Shown: positions 14,206-22,879, counted from the first letter of the stretch. The stretch: DNA of 64,000 bases from Anaerolineales bacterium UBA5195 (GCA_002412925.1 DHVZ01000011.1:232044-296043), one strand, 5' to 3'. The notes: generated from the sequence alone by a model not told the origin. Made by a program: numbers and translations.

Positions 14206-16359
14206 TTAGGGCAGGCCGGTGAAATCAGTCGCCGGATAGTAACCGGAGTCGACGATCGCGGCTTTGACGTTGTCTTTGGTGACGGTCACAATCGCGGACG
14301 GCTTGGCGGGAACATCGATTTTGCCGTTGTTATAGGAATTGGTCTTCTCGGGAGTCTTGCCTTCGAGGAAGGCCACGGCCGCGGTGATGGCATCGGCAAC
14401 GAGGGTGCGGACATCCTTCAGGACGGTCATCGACTGCTTGCCATCGATGATGTACTGGACGGAGGCTTTTTCAGCATCCTGGCCGGTGATGTAGTACATC
14501 GTGACATCTTTGTCAGCGGCGAAGGCATCGGCAATCGCGCGGGCGGTGCCATCGTTCGGGGCTGCGATGAAGACGGTGCCCTTATCGGCGGCGGCGGCGG
14601 TCGTCAGGTTGGCTTCAGCCAAATTCTTGGCGTCGTTGAAGCTCCAGTTGGTCGTTACCTGACCAATGATCTTGCCCATTTCTTCGCGGGTCAGGGTGGC
14701 CTTGTCTTTCAGGGCCACGGCTTCGCTGGAGTTCTTGATGACGAAGGTGCCATCGGCGATCTTGGGCTGCAGGACACTCCAGGCGCCTTCGAAGAATATG
14801 AAGGCGTTGTTGTCGGAGGCGGCGCCAGCATACAGGTACAGGTTGTTGCCCGTGCCAGTAGCTTTCGAAACCAGGTATTCACCCCAGGCAGCGCCCACGG
14901 CCATGCTGTCGAAGGTCACATAGTAATCGACCGATTCGGTTTCACGGATCAGACGGTCATAGGAGATGACCTTGATGCCAGCTTTGCGGGCTTCATCAGC
15001 GGCGGCGGCGGCAGCGGTGCCGTCCTGCGGGCAGATGATCAGAACTTTGATGCCCTGGCTGATCAGCGCTTCAACATTGGCCTTTTCCTTGGCGGAATCG
15101 CCCTGGCTGAAGAGGATCTGGACATTGTAGCCGGCTTTGGAGAGAGCATCCTTGAAGCGGGCCTCATCCTGGATCCAGCGGGGTTCATCCTTGGTGGGCA
15201 GAACGATACCAACGGGGATGGCAGCGCCACCTTCAATACCGGTGAAATCCTTGGCTTCATAGTAGCCAGAGTCGATGATCGCGGCTTTGACATTGTCTTG
15301 TGTCACGGTGACAATGGCAGACGGCTTGGCGGGAACATCAATTTTGCCGTTGTTGTAGGATGCGGTCTTCTCGGGCGTGCCACCCTTGAGGTAAGCAATC
15401 GCCGCGGTGATGGCGTCAGCCACGAGGGTGCGGACATCCTTCAAAACGGTCATCGACTGCTTGCCATCGATGACATACTGGACGGAGGCTTTTTCAGCAT
15501 CCTGGCCGGAAATGTAGTAGGTTTTGACATCTTTGTCAGCGGCGAAGGCATCGGCAATCGCGCGGGCGGTGCCATCGTTCGGAGCGACGATGAAGACGGT
15601 GCCCTTGTCGGCGGCGGTGGCGGCGGTCAGATTGGCTTCAGCCAGGTTCTTGGCGACGTCAAATTTCCACTCGGTGGTGACCTGGCCGATGATCTTGGCC
15701 ATTTCTTCGCGGGTCAGGGTGGCCTTGTCTTTCAGGGCAACAGCTTCGCTGGAGTTCTTGATGACGAAGGTGCCATCGGCGATCTTCGGTTGGAGCTTGT
15801 TCCAGGCGCCTTCGAAGAACAGGAAGGCGTTGTTGTCGGACGCGGCGCCAGCATACAGGTACAGGTTGTTGCCCGTGCCGGTGGCTTTCGAAACCAGGTA
15901 GTCGCCCCAGGCTTCGCCCACGGCAACGCTGTCGAAGGTCACGTAGAAATCGACCGATTCGGTGTCGCGGATCAGGCGGTCATAGGAGATGACCTTGATG
16001 CCAGCCTTGCGGGCTTCATCAGCGGCGGCGGCGGCGGCGGTGCCGTCCTGCGGGCAGATGATCAGAACTTTGACGCCCTGGCTGATCAGCGCTTCAACGT
16101 TGGCCTTTTCCTTGGCGGAATCGCCCTGGCTGAAGAGGATCTGGACATCATAACCGGCTTTGGTGAGAGCGTCCTTGAAGCGGGTTTCGTCCTGGATCCA
16201 GCGGGGTTCGTCCTTGGTGGGGAGCACGATACCAACGGACAGTTTGCTTTCAGCAGGTTTGGCGGGTTCCGCAGTTGCGGCCGGGCCGCAGGCTGCCAGA
16301 ACGGTTGAAGCAATGACCAGAATGGCCATCAAAGCAAAGAACATGTTCTTTCTAAACAT
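14206..16359 (-). CDS. Sugar-binding lipoprotein with two tandem ChvE/XylF-type domains
   Basis: Start at ATG 16359 with AAGGAGAG upstream. 717 residues, twice the usual size of about 350. A signal peptide ends in a lipobox at AAC (Cys24), so the protein is lipid-anchored. Domain 1 (about residues 40-380) and domain 2 (about 382-717) both run from VGIVLPTKDEPRWIQDE through SQGDSAKEKANVEALISQG, CPQDGTAAAAAADEARKAG, SYDRLIR, APNDGTARAIADAFAADKDV and ASVQY-IDGKQSMTVLKDVRTLVADAITAA to DSGYY-DFTG. They differ at scattered positions (for example LTKA/LSKA, RDTESVDF/RETESVDY), roughly one in ten. At DNA level this is a tandem repeat of about 1 kb, with units near 15216-16240 and 14206-15215. It belongs to the multiple monosaccharide-binding family and is the first gene of the transporter set. 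Confidence 0.92.
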   Translation of the reverse strand: MFRKNMFFALMAILVIASTVLAACGPAATAEPAKPAESKLSVGIVLPTKDEPRWIQDETRFKDALTKAGYDVQILFSQGDSAKEKANVEALISQGVKVLIICPQDGTAAAAAADEARKAGIKVISYDRLIRDTESVDFYVTFDSVAVGEAWGDYLVSKATGTGNNLYLYAGAASDNNAFLFFEGAWNKLQPKIADGTFVIKNSSEAVALKDKATLTREEMAKIIGQVTTEWKFDVAKNLAEANLTAATAADKGTVFIVAPNDGTARAIADAFAADKDVKTYYISGQDAEKASVQYVIDGKQSMTVLKDVRTLVADAITAAIAYLKGGTPEKTASYNNGKIDVPAKPSAIVTVTQDNVKAAIIDSGYYEAKDFTGIEGGAAIPVGIVLPTKDEPRWIQDEARFKDALSKAGYNVQILFSQGDSAKEKANVEALISQGIKVLIICPQDGTAAAAAADEARKAGIKVISYDRLIRETESVDYYVTFDSMAVGAAWGEYLVSKATGTGNNLYLYAGAASDNNAFIFFEGAWSVLQPKIADGTFVIKNSSEAVALKDKATLTREEMGKIIGQVTTNWSFNDAKNLAEANLTTAAAADKGTVFIAAPNDGTARAIADAFAADKDVTMYYITGQDAEKASVQYIIDGKQSMTVLKDVRTLVADAITAAVAFLEGKTPEKTNSYNNGKIDVPAKPSAIVTVTKDNVKAAIVDSGYYPATDFTGLP

Positions 16360-16810
16360 TGTATTTCTCTCCTTTTCCTTCATTACCTTTATGTGTGAAT
16401 GGGGAATTGCTTTGCAGATGTGTCACAGAGGTTGTGCCATTTATATATTTCTTGGTAGCCGTACCTCCTTCCTGACAAAAAGCGGATCGAGAGATGTGTG
16501 CCAAGAACATCTTGAATAAACAAAAGTTGACAATCCAATCTTGTCTATTCATTAGTAAAAGTTTAACGTTTTAAGAAAAGAGTTTTGTTATCCCTTCCCC
16601 CTATTCCCAATAGGGGATTCCCCCCTATTTTGATCCAATCCCTTGTGAAGATAATCCAAGTTGCTATGCCCGTCTCGGTCACAAATTACGCTTTTCTGGA
16701 GCAGAATGCGCAATTCGTGACCTGGGGCATTATCGATTTCCAAAAACCATGCTGTGTTTGGGCAAAACCCTCACCCTGACATCTCCCATCGGGAGCACTA
16801 GATCTTTTGA
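16360..16810. other. 450-bp intergenic region upstream of the sugar-transport genes
   Basis: Holds the promoter of the binding-protein gene, the CCCCTATT palindrome (16598-16616) with an extra half site just downstream (CCCCCCTATTTT, about 16620-16632), and near 16768-16800 a fragment of a common repeat (CCCTCACC then CTCCCATCGGGAG). No credible open frame. The region is A/T-rich around 16500-16590. Confidence 0.55.
16598..16616. promoter_or_regulatory. Perfect palindrome, putative operator of the sugar locus
   Basis: CCCCTATT (16598-16605), CCC spacer, AATAGGGG (16609-16616). It lies between the response-regulator gene and the binding-protein gene, about 240 nt upstream of the latter. An additional CCCCTATT half site follows at about 16622-16630. 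LuxR-type response regulators bind short inverted sites like this, so it is the natural candidate for control by the adjacent regulator. Confidence 0.5.
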
Positions 16811-17863
16811 CTAATCCATGACATCGTTGATCACCAACCGCAAAGTCTGCAAATCGAGATCCTTTTTGTCGAGAAATGCCACCGCCCCGGCCTGCAGACC
16901 TAAGCGATGGAATTCACGGTCCGGGTAGGCGCTGATCAGGATAACGTGGGTCTGCGGACAGGCCGCCTTGACACGCCGGGCGCAGCTGATGCCATCCTCG
17001 TCGTTCAAGACGACATCGATCAGGGCCAATTGCGGCTTGACTTGTTGGGCCAGGCGGATTGCGGTTGGGATATTATCCGCTTCGTAAATGGCAGCGCGCG
17101 GGCAAAGCCGGCCAATCATTCGCTGCAACTGGGCGCGGTAGCGCGAATTATCGTCTACCACTAAAATGGAGACAAAACTTTTCGTTTCTAGATTGGTCAG
17201 ATCGTCGCTGGTTGCGGCTTCCTTGCCCATGATCCCGAGAACGTGTGGATAACGCAAGGCATAATTGACAGCTTCAAGGCGGCTTTGAACGTTCAACTGC
17301 CGGTAGAGTCGTGTCAGGTGGTTTTCAACCGTTTTAACGCTTAAATTCATCAAGTTAGCGATGGTTTGGTTGTCATGGCCTTCCTGCAGCAGGCGCAGTA
17401 AATCGCGCTGGCGCACAGTCAGCGGGGAGGCTGTTTCGATGGACGAAGATGGATTAACCAGCTTGCTAATTAGGGAACTGGAGATCCAGCGTTCACCGTC
17501 CAAAACTCTTTGAACGGCCAGTTTCAGGTCGTCAAGCGGCTGATCTTTCAGGTGATAGCCATTTACGCCGGCCCCTAATAATCCCTGGACATAAATATTA
17601 TCGTCGTGGGCGCTGATGACCAGAATTTTTATGTCGGGAAAATCAGCGCGGATTTGCTTGATGGCCGAGATCGGTTCGAATTCAGGCATGGACACATCGA
17701 TCAGCAGGCAATCGATGTTTTCACTGGCGAGCGCGGCAAAGATTTGAGGCCCATCCCCAACTTCAGCAACAATTTTCAGGTTGGGAATCTCCTCCACCGT
17801 TTTTCGGATTCCGGCCCGAACAACCGCGTGGTCATCGGCAAGCAACAAACGAACTGGTTTCAT
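16811..17863 (-). CDS. REC-HTH(LuxR)-REC response regulator
   Basis: Start at ATG 17863 (MKPVRLLLADDH); no clear ribosome site. 350 residues in an uncommon order. A first receiver domain (1-120) has LLLADDH, phospho-acceptor Asp56 in LLIDVSMPE, and a Lys in HLKDQP. A NarL/LuxR helix-turn-helix follows (about 147-205; LTVRQRDLLRLL, NQTIANLMNLSVKTVENHL). A second receiver domain (about 228-350) has LVVDDNSRYRAQ and Asp in LALIDVVLNDEDG, with LDKKD. Both receivers keep the acidic pocket and phospho-Asp. A C-terminal receiver after the DNA-binding domain could tune dimerisation or take a second signal. The HisKA_3 kinase fused to an ABC ATPase at 9641-11248 is its likely partner, since that kinase class normally pairs with NarL-type regulators. 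Confidence 0.88.
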   Translation of the reverse strand: MKPVRLLLADDHAVVRAGIRKTVEEIPNLKIVAEVGDGPQIFAALASENIDCLLIDVSMPEFEPISAIKQIRADFPDIKILVISAHDDNIYVQGLLGAGVNGYHLKDQPLDDLKLAVQRVLDGERWISSSLISKLVNPSSSIETASPLTVRQRDLLRLLQEGHDNQTIANLMNLSVKTVENHLTRLYRQLNVQSRLEAVNYALRYPHVLGIMGKEAATSDDLTNLETKSFVSILVVDDNSRYRAQLQRMIGRLCPRAAIYEADNIPTAIRLAQQVKPQLALIDVVLNDEDGISCARRVKAACPQTHVILISAYPDREFHRLGLQAGAVAFLDKKDLDLQTLRLVINDVMD

Positions 17864-18091
17864 ATTATATTTATACCACTGATGCAATTCTGGAAAAACA
17901 AGGGAAATCCCCCTGACGGGTTGGGGGTTGGGGTGAATGTTCCTAAGGTTTGGGCTTCCAGGATTTTCTGCAAAGAGCGCCGAAAATACCCAAGAGCCTT
18001 ATATTTTTCTTATATTTTATTTTCATTATTAAGATAAATATTGTGTAAATTTAGAGAAAGAAAACCTTGATTGGGAAAGGAGTAGAAGACC

Positions 18092-19192
18092 ATGAAATGG
18101 CAATGGAAATTGGGAACCTTCGCTGGCATCGATGTTTTTGTTCATGCGACGTTTTTGTTGATTGTAGGCTGGTATGGCTTCATCTACTGGCAGGAAACCC
18201 GCACGCTGGCCGGGGCGCTGGAAGGGGTTGCTTTCATCCTGCTCTTGTTCCTGGCTGTAACCCTGCATGAATATGGACACGCCCTGACGGCGCGCAAATT
18301 CGGAGTTAAAACGCGAGACATCACACTTTACCCGATTGGAGGCGTGGCGCGGCTGGAGCGGATGCCCGAGAAACCCGTCCAGGAGTTGTGGGTGGCGCTG
18401 GCCGGTCCGGCGGTGAATGTCGTTATTGCTGCGGTCTTGTTTGCCTGGCTGACTTTTTCCAACGCGCTGGTGCCGCTGGGCCAGTTGACCCTTGCAACCG
18501 GCTCGTTTATCGAGCGGTTGATGGTTGTCAATATTGCGCTGGTGGTTTTCAACCTGATCCCGGCTTTTCCGATGGATGGCGGGCGGGTATTGCGTGCGCT
18601 GCTGGCGATGAAGATGGATTATGTCAGAGCTACACAGATCGCCGCCACGGTCGGGCAGGGCGCGGCTTTCCTGTTTGGCCTGGCTGGCCTGTTTGGCAAC
18701 CCGATGCTGCTCTTCATCGCCTTCTTTGTCTGGATGGGCGCCTCGCAGGAAGCCAGCATGGTGCAGATGAAAAATGCTCTGGGCGGAATCCCGGTTGGCC
18801 GGACGATGCTGACCAACTTTGAAACCGTTTCACCGCGTGACAGCCTTTCGCGTATTACCCAGTTGATTCTGGCTGGATCCCAACATGATTTTCCGGTAGT
18901 GGACGCTGGTCGCGTCTTGGGCATCGTCACCCGCGATGATTTCCTGGCGGCGCTGACCCGGCACGGGCAACAAGTGGCCGTTTCCAGCGTAATGCGCGGT
19001 AATCTGCCCGAAGTGGACTCTTACGAAATGGTCGAAGCTGCGCTCATGCGCATTCAAGAGAGTGGTGTGCCAGTGCTGCCAGTGACCCATGCCGGGCAGT
19101 TGGTCGGTATCATTACTCCTGAGAATATCACCGAGTACCTGATGATTCGCTCGGCGCTGAAAGCCACAGTCCAGGCGCCGGTGGGATTCTAG
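18092..19192 (+). CDS. Site-2-protease-type M50 metalloprotease with CBS domains
   Basis: ATG 18092 with AAGGAG upstream; 366 residues. Several membrane segments carry the zinc site: HEYGH at residues 59-63 and the third-ligand motif NLIPAFPMDGGRV at about 152-164. The soluble C-terminal part (about 235-355) is a pair of CBS domains (DFPVVDAGRVLGIVTRDD, VPVLPVTHAGQLVGIITPENI), which bind adenosine nucleotides and may gate proteolysis. Family members cut membrane-bound regulators; the substrate is unknown. It is convergent with the next gene, with a 3-bp gap. Confidence 0.92.
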   Translation: MKWQWKLGTFAGIDVFVHATFLLIVGWYGFIYWQETRTLAGALEGVAFILLLFLAVTLHEYGHALTARKFGVKTRDITLYPIGGVARLERMPEKPVQELWVALAGPAVNVVIAAVLFAWLTFSNALVPLGQLTLATGSFIERLMVVNIALVVFNLIPAFPMDGGRVLRALLAMKMDYVRATQIAATVGQGAAFLFGLAGLFGNPMLLFIAFFVWMGASQEASMVQMKNALGGIPVGRTMLTNFETVSPRDSLSRITQLILAGSQHDFPVVDAGRVLGIVTRDDFLAALTRHGQQVAVSSVMRGNLPEVDSYEMVEAALMRIQESGVPVLPVTHAGQLVGIITPENITEYLMIRSALKATVQAPVGF

Positions 19193-19195
19193 CAG

Positions 19196-19837
19196 TTATC
19201 CGTCTTCCACGCCCGAGTCTATTTCGCGGTGCGGTTCCACTTTGAACAGTTTAAAACCCAGTTGGACTGACGGGCCAACCAGTAGCGCGTAGACAATTGT
19301 TCCCAGGCCAGCCGGGCCACCCAACAGCCAGCCCAGGCAGACCACGGTCACCTCGATGCTTCCCCGCGCCACACGGATGCTGACGCTGGTTTTGCGCTTG
19401 ATTGCCAGCATCAGGCTGTCGCGCGGCCCCGCGCCCGCATCCACGCCGATGTAGATTGCGCTGGCCAGCCCCATAAGAGCGATGGCTATCAGAAGCATCG
19501 AAATTTGAAGCGGCAGGTTGTCCTTCACGGATGGGATGCTCGCGAGCGCCAGGTCTTCCCACGGGCCAATCGACAGGATGTTCGCCAGCGTACCCCAGCC
19601 GATGCGCTCGCGAAGAATCAGCGCGCCGCTCAGCACCAGGAAGCCCATCAAAACGGTCACCGTTCCTGGCGTCAGGTGGAAGATTTGTGAGAGCGCCACT
19701 TCCAGCACCGCCCAGGCGCCGGTTCCCAGGTTGGCGCGAATCATCAGGGCAATGGCCACCCCAAATAGCGCGAAACCCGCCTGGATTTTCAACATATCGC
19801 GCGGAAAACTTTCCCACCGGATTGGTTTGAGCAGCAT
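19196..19837 (-). CDS. YczE/YyaS-like integral membrane protein
   Basis: 213 residues with five to six membrane helices. The pattern GVAIALMIRANLGTGAWAVLEVALSQ followed by PGTVTVLMGFLVL and a later IGVDAGAGPRDSLMLA matches the YczE/YyaS/YitT-related family of bacterial membrane proteins of uncertain function. ATG 19837 has only a weak ribosome site (CAAGGGAA). It ends 3 bp from the convergent protease gene and is preceded by palindromic repeat copy F. Confidence 0.8.
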   Translation of the reverse strand: MLLKPIRWESFPRDMLKIQAGFALFGVAIALMIRANLGTGAWAVLEVALSQIFHLTPGTVTVLMGFLVLSGALILRERIGWGTLANILSIGPWEDLALASIPSVKDNLPLQISMLLIAIALMGLASAIYIGVDAGAGPRDSLMLAIKRKTSVSIRVARGSIEVTVVCLGWLLGGPAGLGTIVYALLVGPSVQLGFKLFKVEPHREIDSGVEDG

Positions 19838-19851
19838 ATTATTCCCTTGAG

Positions 19852-19943
19852 ATCAGTAATTTTTCATGAAAGATCTTGGAGAAGTCCGATTTTGGAGCAC
19901 ACCTAAAATCGGAAATACTCTCAACCGTCGTGAAGCACTGGTA
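19852..19943. repeat. Dispersed palindromic repeat, shortened copy (F)
   Basis: Left arm ATCAGTAATTTTTCATGAAA, core CCGATTTTGGAGCACACC folding back to AAAATCGG, right arm CGTCGTGAAGCACTGGTAAT. The G/C-rich centre present in copies B, D, H and I is missing. Confidence 0.7.
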
Positions 19944-19980
19944 ATGCAGAGCGGCATGATACCACGAGTTTCAAAACAAA

Positions 19981-20004
19981 AACCGCTGCGTTTGCACAGC
20001 GGTT
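19981..20004 (-). terminator. Terminator of the small membrane-protein gene
   Basis: On the minus strand AACCGCTG, an 8-nt loop and CAGCGGTT, then TTTGTTTTG. Confidence 0.75.
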
Positions 20005-20023
20005 GGCTGAGGGTGACAGGCAA

Positions 20024-20380
20024 TCACAATTGTTTTTTGATCGCATCCCGCAGGTCAATTGCCCGCCCAATTGTGATCGACATGATCAGCAGCAGAATTG
20101 CTGCAATGATGCCCACCGGCATTGCCCAGGGCGAGTCCCAGTAGCGTGGCAGGAGAACCGCCAGCGGGACGCCGACTGCCAATCCAAACAGACCCCCTTT
20201 CCAGACGCTGGGAATGGTCGCCCACATCTCTCCCAGCGACTCGCTGTCGTCCCGCTGGCGCTCACGTTCAGCAGCCATCCGGTTGAATTTGCGGCTTTTT
20301 TCCTGCGGGTCGCGCACCGAAAGCTGGCGTTCGCGCAAGCGCATCAAACGTTCCTGTTCGGGGGTTAGTTTTTCGGGCAT
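20024..20380 (-). CDS. Small membrane protein, unknown function
   Basis: ATG 20380 with CAAGGAGG upstream. 118 residues: the first 50 are charged and helical (LTPEQERLMRLRERQLSVRDPQEKSRKFNRMAAERERQRD), then two membrane helices (about 62-78 and 87-107) and a basic tail. I recognise no family. It follows the subtilase gene on the same strand by 79 bp and has its own terminator, so the two may be co-transcribed. Confidence 0.75.
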   Translation of the reverse strand: MPEKLTPEQERLMRLRERQLSVRDPQEKSRKFNRMAAERERQRDDSESLGEMWATIPSVWKGGLFGLAVGVPLAVLLPRYWDSPWAMPVGIIAAILLLIMSITIGRAIDLRDAIKKQL

Positions 20381-20459
20381 GGTTCCTCCTTGATAATAAG
20401 CATGGCCTCGGATGGCTGGCTGTGCTACCTTCGGCCGTTAGCCGCTGACTCCATCTCTG

Positions 20460-22787
20460 TTACTTGCCGAGCGCCTGCTTCACTGCCGCGTAGGCATCCA
20501 CCACCCCGTAGCCGTAAGCCGCATTGGGCTGGGTGCCTGTGAAGCAGCCCTGGGCCGTGCTGCCGGTATAGGGCTGCGCCGTTTCGATTAAAATTTGCTC
20601 GGTGCGGTCGATGTCACCAATCAAGGCGGGGTTTGCTGACCAGAGCAGCGCCACCACACCCACCAGGTGCGGCCCTGCCATGGATGTGCCGCTGTTCTTT
20701 CCATACGTGCCGCCGGGCATGGCAGAGAAAATATCCACGCCGGGCGCGACGATATCGGGTTTCATCCGCCCCGAGCCATCGACCATCACCGGGCCGCGGC
20801 TGCTGAAATCGGCCATGTTCCCTTGCTGGTCGATGGCGCCGACGGAAAAAACCGAATCGTATAACGAAAGTGGATCCTTGATTGTCTCGCAGTTTGGCCC
20901 ATCGTTGCCAGCGGAGACCACCACGAAAATCCCGGCGGCGCGCAAATTGTCAGTGGCAGCTTTGAGCGTGTTGGGGTCGCAGCCTTCCAGGCTGGGACAG
21001 CCCCAGGAATTGTTCAACACGTGTGCGGCGCGGGTTGGGTCGCCGTCTGTGAAGGGGTTGCCGTCCTGCGGGAAAGGCGCCAGCATGAATTGCATGCAGT
21101 CCAGGTAGAGCGCAGGGTTGCCCAGGTTGCGGTTCAGGTTGACGCAGCCGATCCAAGTTGCCTGGGGGGCGATGCCGATGCCGTTCTGTCCGAGAACTGT
21201 CCCGAGTGTATGCGTTCCGTGACCGCCCACATCCTTTGGCGCAGGGCTGGCATCCCAGGGATCGAACCAGTTGTAGTCGCCGCCTGTGTCTTTGCCGCGG
21301 TATTGATCGCGCAGGGCGGGATGCGCGCCATCTGCGCCGCTATCCGACTGCCCCACGACGATCCCCTGTCCACGCGCGCCAAACTCCTCCCAGACCCTGT
21401 CTGCGCCGATCATGGTCACGTTCCAGCGGGTGGCCCCGTCGATAAAGGTGGCCGTACCGGTCGAGACTTCCGCCGCGGGTGCGGGACGCAGGCGCGGGCT
21501 GGGGACAACACGGTCCACTTCCGGGCGGGTCATCAGGTACAGGCGCACTAACGTTCCACCCTGCACCTCCATGGCGTTGACGAGATAATAAGGCGTGTAA
21601 CTGATCCCGAAGGTGTCGAATGTTTTACGCATCCCTGCCTGCGACTGGTTGGCCTGCCGCGTCAAGCGCTGGTAAGCCACCGTCAGGCGTTCATTGCGAT
21701 CCTTGATGTTAACGATCTCTGACAGGCTGCCCTGCTCTTCCAGAATGACGAACAGCCGGTCGCCAAAGAAGCCGCGGTTTCCGGCCAGCAGGGCCAGGCT
21801 GATGACACCTGTCCACAGGAAAACTGCGCCTGAAATTGCGACCGGGCGCTGCCAGGCTGTGCCTGTTTGTTTCTTGAGCAGCCAGCGGATCAGCAAGGCC
21901 ACAGCGCCGACGACCCATCCGAGCAGCAGCGCAAGCCCGCAGGCTTTTGCAGCCAGGTTGAAGATATCCCCCAGCAGGATGGTCAGTTCGGTTGGATCGA
22001 AAAAGGCCAACCCGGCTGCGGCCAACAGGCCGGTCGATATGGCCGCCCCGGCGGTGGATGGCATGAGTGCGGCGATGGCAAAGGCGAAAGGCGGCAGGAT
22101 GGTTAGCAGGATTAACTGCTGACCATCATAGCCGAGCGCTGAAGCCAGCAGGCTCAGCAATGCGCCGATGCCCAGCGCATCCATCAGCACGTTGCCGGTG
22201 GTCGAGGCCATCAACAGGGCGGCCAGCAGGCCAAAAGACAGCCCAGCCAGCAGGTTCAAAAGCGCATCCGATGGGGAACCCAGCGCCCCAAAGACGGTCA
22301 ATGGCGCAATCCCAAGAGCCGCCACGCACAATCCGGCTGGGAGGCGGCTGCCCGCCTGCCAGGTCACCTGCCCGCGCCGGACAGCCAGGACAAGCCCTGC
22401 GCCCACCAGTGCGATGACAATTTGAGCCAGCGAACCGATCTGGTCATTGTTCGGCCCAACGAAACGCAGCAAGATGCCTGGCAGCGTTACCAGTACCGCG
22501 CCCAGCCAACCGGCATAGACCCGTTTAAAGCCGGTGTCGCGTGTGAAGTACCAGGCAGCCCCAACCACTACCAGCAGGGTGATGAATTGAATCCCCAGGC
22601 CAACCACGCCGGCCCATTCCAGGTCCTTGGCGCTGCCCGAGATAATTCCCATCTGTTCCAGGAACCATGCGAAAAAGTGATACGCGTATGTTCCACAGAC
22701 CAGGCTGGGCGCAAAGAGCAGGAAGACGACAAGAGTTAGCGGGGAACGCGGTTTTGCTTCGAGGGGCGGGGTGGCTGTTTCGGTCAT
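20460..22787 (-). CDS. Polytopic membrane subtilisin-like (S8) serine protease
   Basis: 775 residues; ATG 22787 with a GGAG site. Residues 1-335 are a membrane domain with about ten hydrophobic segments. A segment of about 100 residues (360-460) may serve as a pro-domain or linker. The S8 catalytic domain then shows Asp about 480 (GQSDSGAD), His about 521 (GGHGTHTLG), the oxyanion Asn about 590 (NNSWG) and Ser about 698 (GTSMAGPH), all intact. Several cysteines in the catalytic part (CVNL, GCPSLEGCDP, NCET, QGCFTG) suggest disulfides and an extracytoplasmic location. Most subtilases are secreted with at most one anchor; such a long polytopic N-terminus is unusual. Substrate unknown. Confidence 0.88.
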   Translation of the reverse strand: MTETATPPLEAKPRSPLTLVVFLLFAPSLVCGTYAYHFFAWFLEQMGIISGSAKDLEWAGVVGLGIQFITLLVVVGAAWYFTRDTGFKRVYAGWLGAVLVTLPGILLRFVGPNNDQIGSLAQIVIALVGAGLVLAVRRGQVTWQAGSRLPAGLCVAALGIAPLTVFGALGSPSDALLNLLAGLSFGLLAALLMASTTGNVLMDALGIGALLSLLASALGYDGQQLILLTILPPFAFAIAALMPSTAGAAISTGLLAAAGLAFFDPTELTILLGDIFNLAAKACGLALLLGWVVGAVALLIRWLLKKQTGTAWQRPVAISGAVFLWTGVISLALLAGNRGFFGDRLFVILEEQGSLSEIVNIKDRNERLTVAYQRLTRQANQSQAGMRKTFDTFGISYTPYYLVNAMEVQGGTLVRLYLMTRPEVDRVVPSPRLRPAPAAEVSTGTATFIDGATRWNVTMIGADRVWEEFGARGQGIVVGQSDSGADGAHPALRDQYRGKDTGGDYNWFDPWDASPAPKDVGGHGTHTLGTVLGQNGIGIAPQATWIGCVNLNRNLGNPALYLDCMQFMLAPFPQDGNPFTDGDPTRAAHVLNNSWGCPSLEGCDPNTLKAATDNLRAAGIFVVVSAGNDGPNCETIKDPLSLYDSVFSVGAIDQQGNMADFSSRGPVMVDGSGRMKPDIVAPGVDIFSAMPGGTYGKNSGTSMAGPHLVGVVALLWSANPALIGDIDRTEQILIETAQPYTGSTAQGCFTGTQPNAAYGYGVVDAYAAVKQALGK

Positions 22788-22826
22788 GGCGGCTCCATAA
22801 AACGCTGAGATACAAATATTCTACAT

Positions 22827-22879
22827 CATCACTTCACGAAAATCGGGCTTATTCAAGTTGTTTTGTGAACCACTGATTT
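22827..22879. repeat. Dispersed palindromic repeat, internally deleted copy (G)
   Basis: CACTTCACGAAAATCGGGCT and TTTTGTGAACCACTGATTTT: the outer arms with only the returning edge of the core (ATCGGGCTTATTCAAG). It lies between the divergent subtilase and methyltransferase genes. Confidence 0.7.

Noticed and set aside
14188..16308. A 706-codon open frame on the plus strand opposite the sugar-binding protein
   Set aside because: Gly/Asp/Val-rich low-information sequence with an internal repeat that mirrors the duplicated minus-strand gene; it is the antisense shadow of a G/C-biased gene.
14206..16359. Assembly artefact as explanation of the doubled binding protein
   Set aside because: The two halves differ at many scattered codons and the second half joins in frame through its own linker; a misassembly would give identical copies or a broken junction. 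Long-read proof is still needed.
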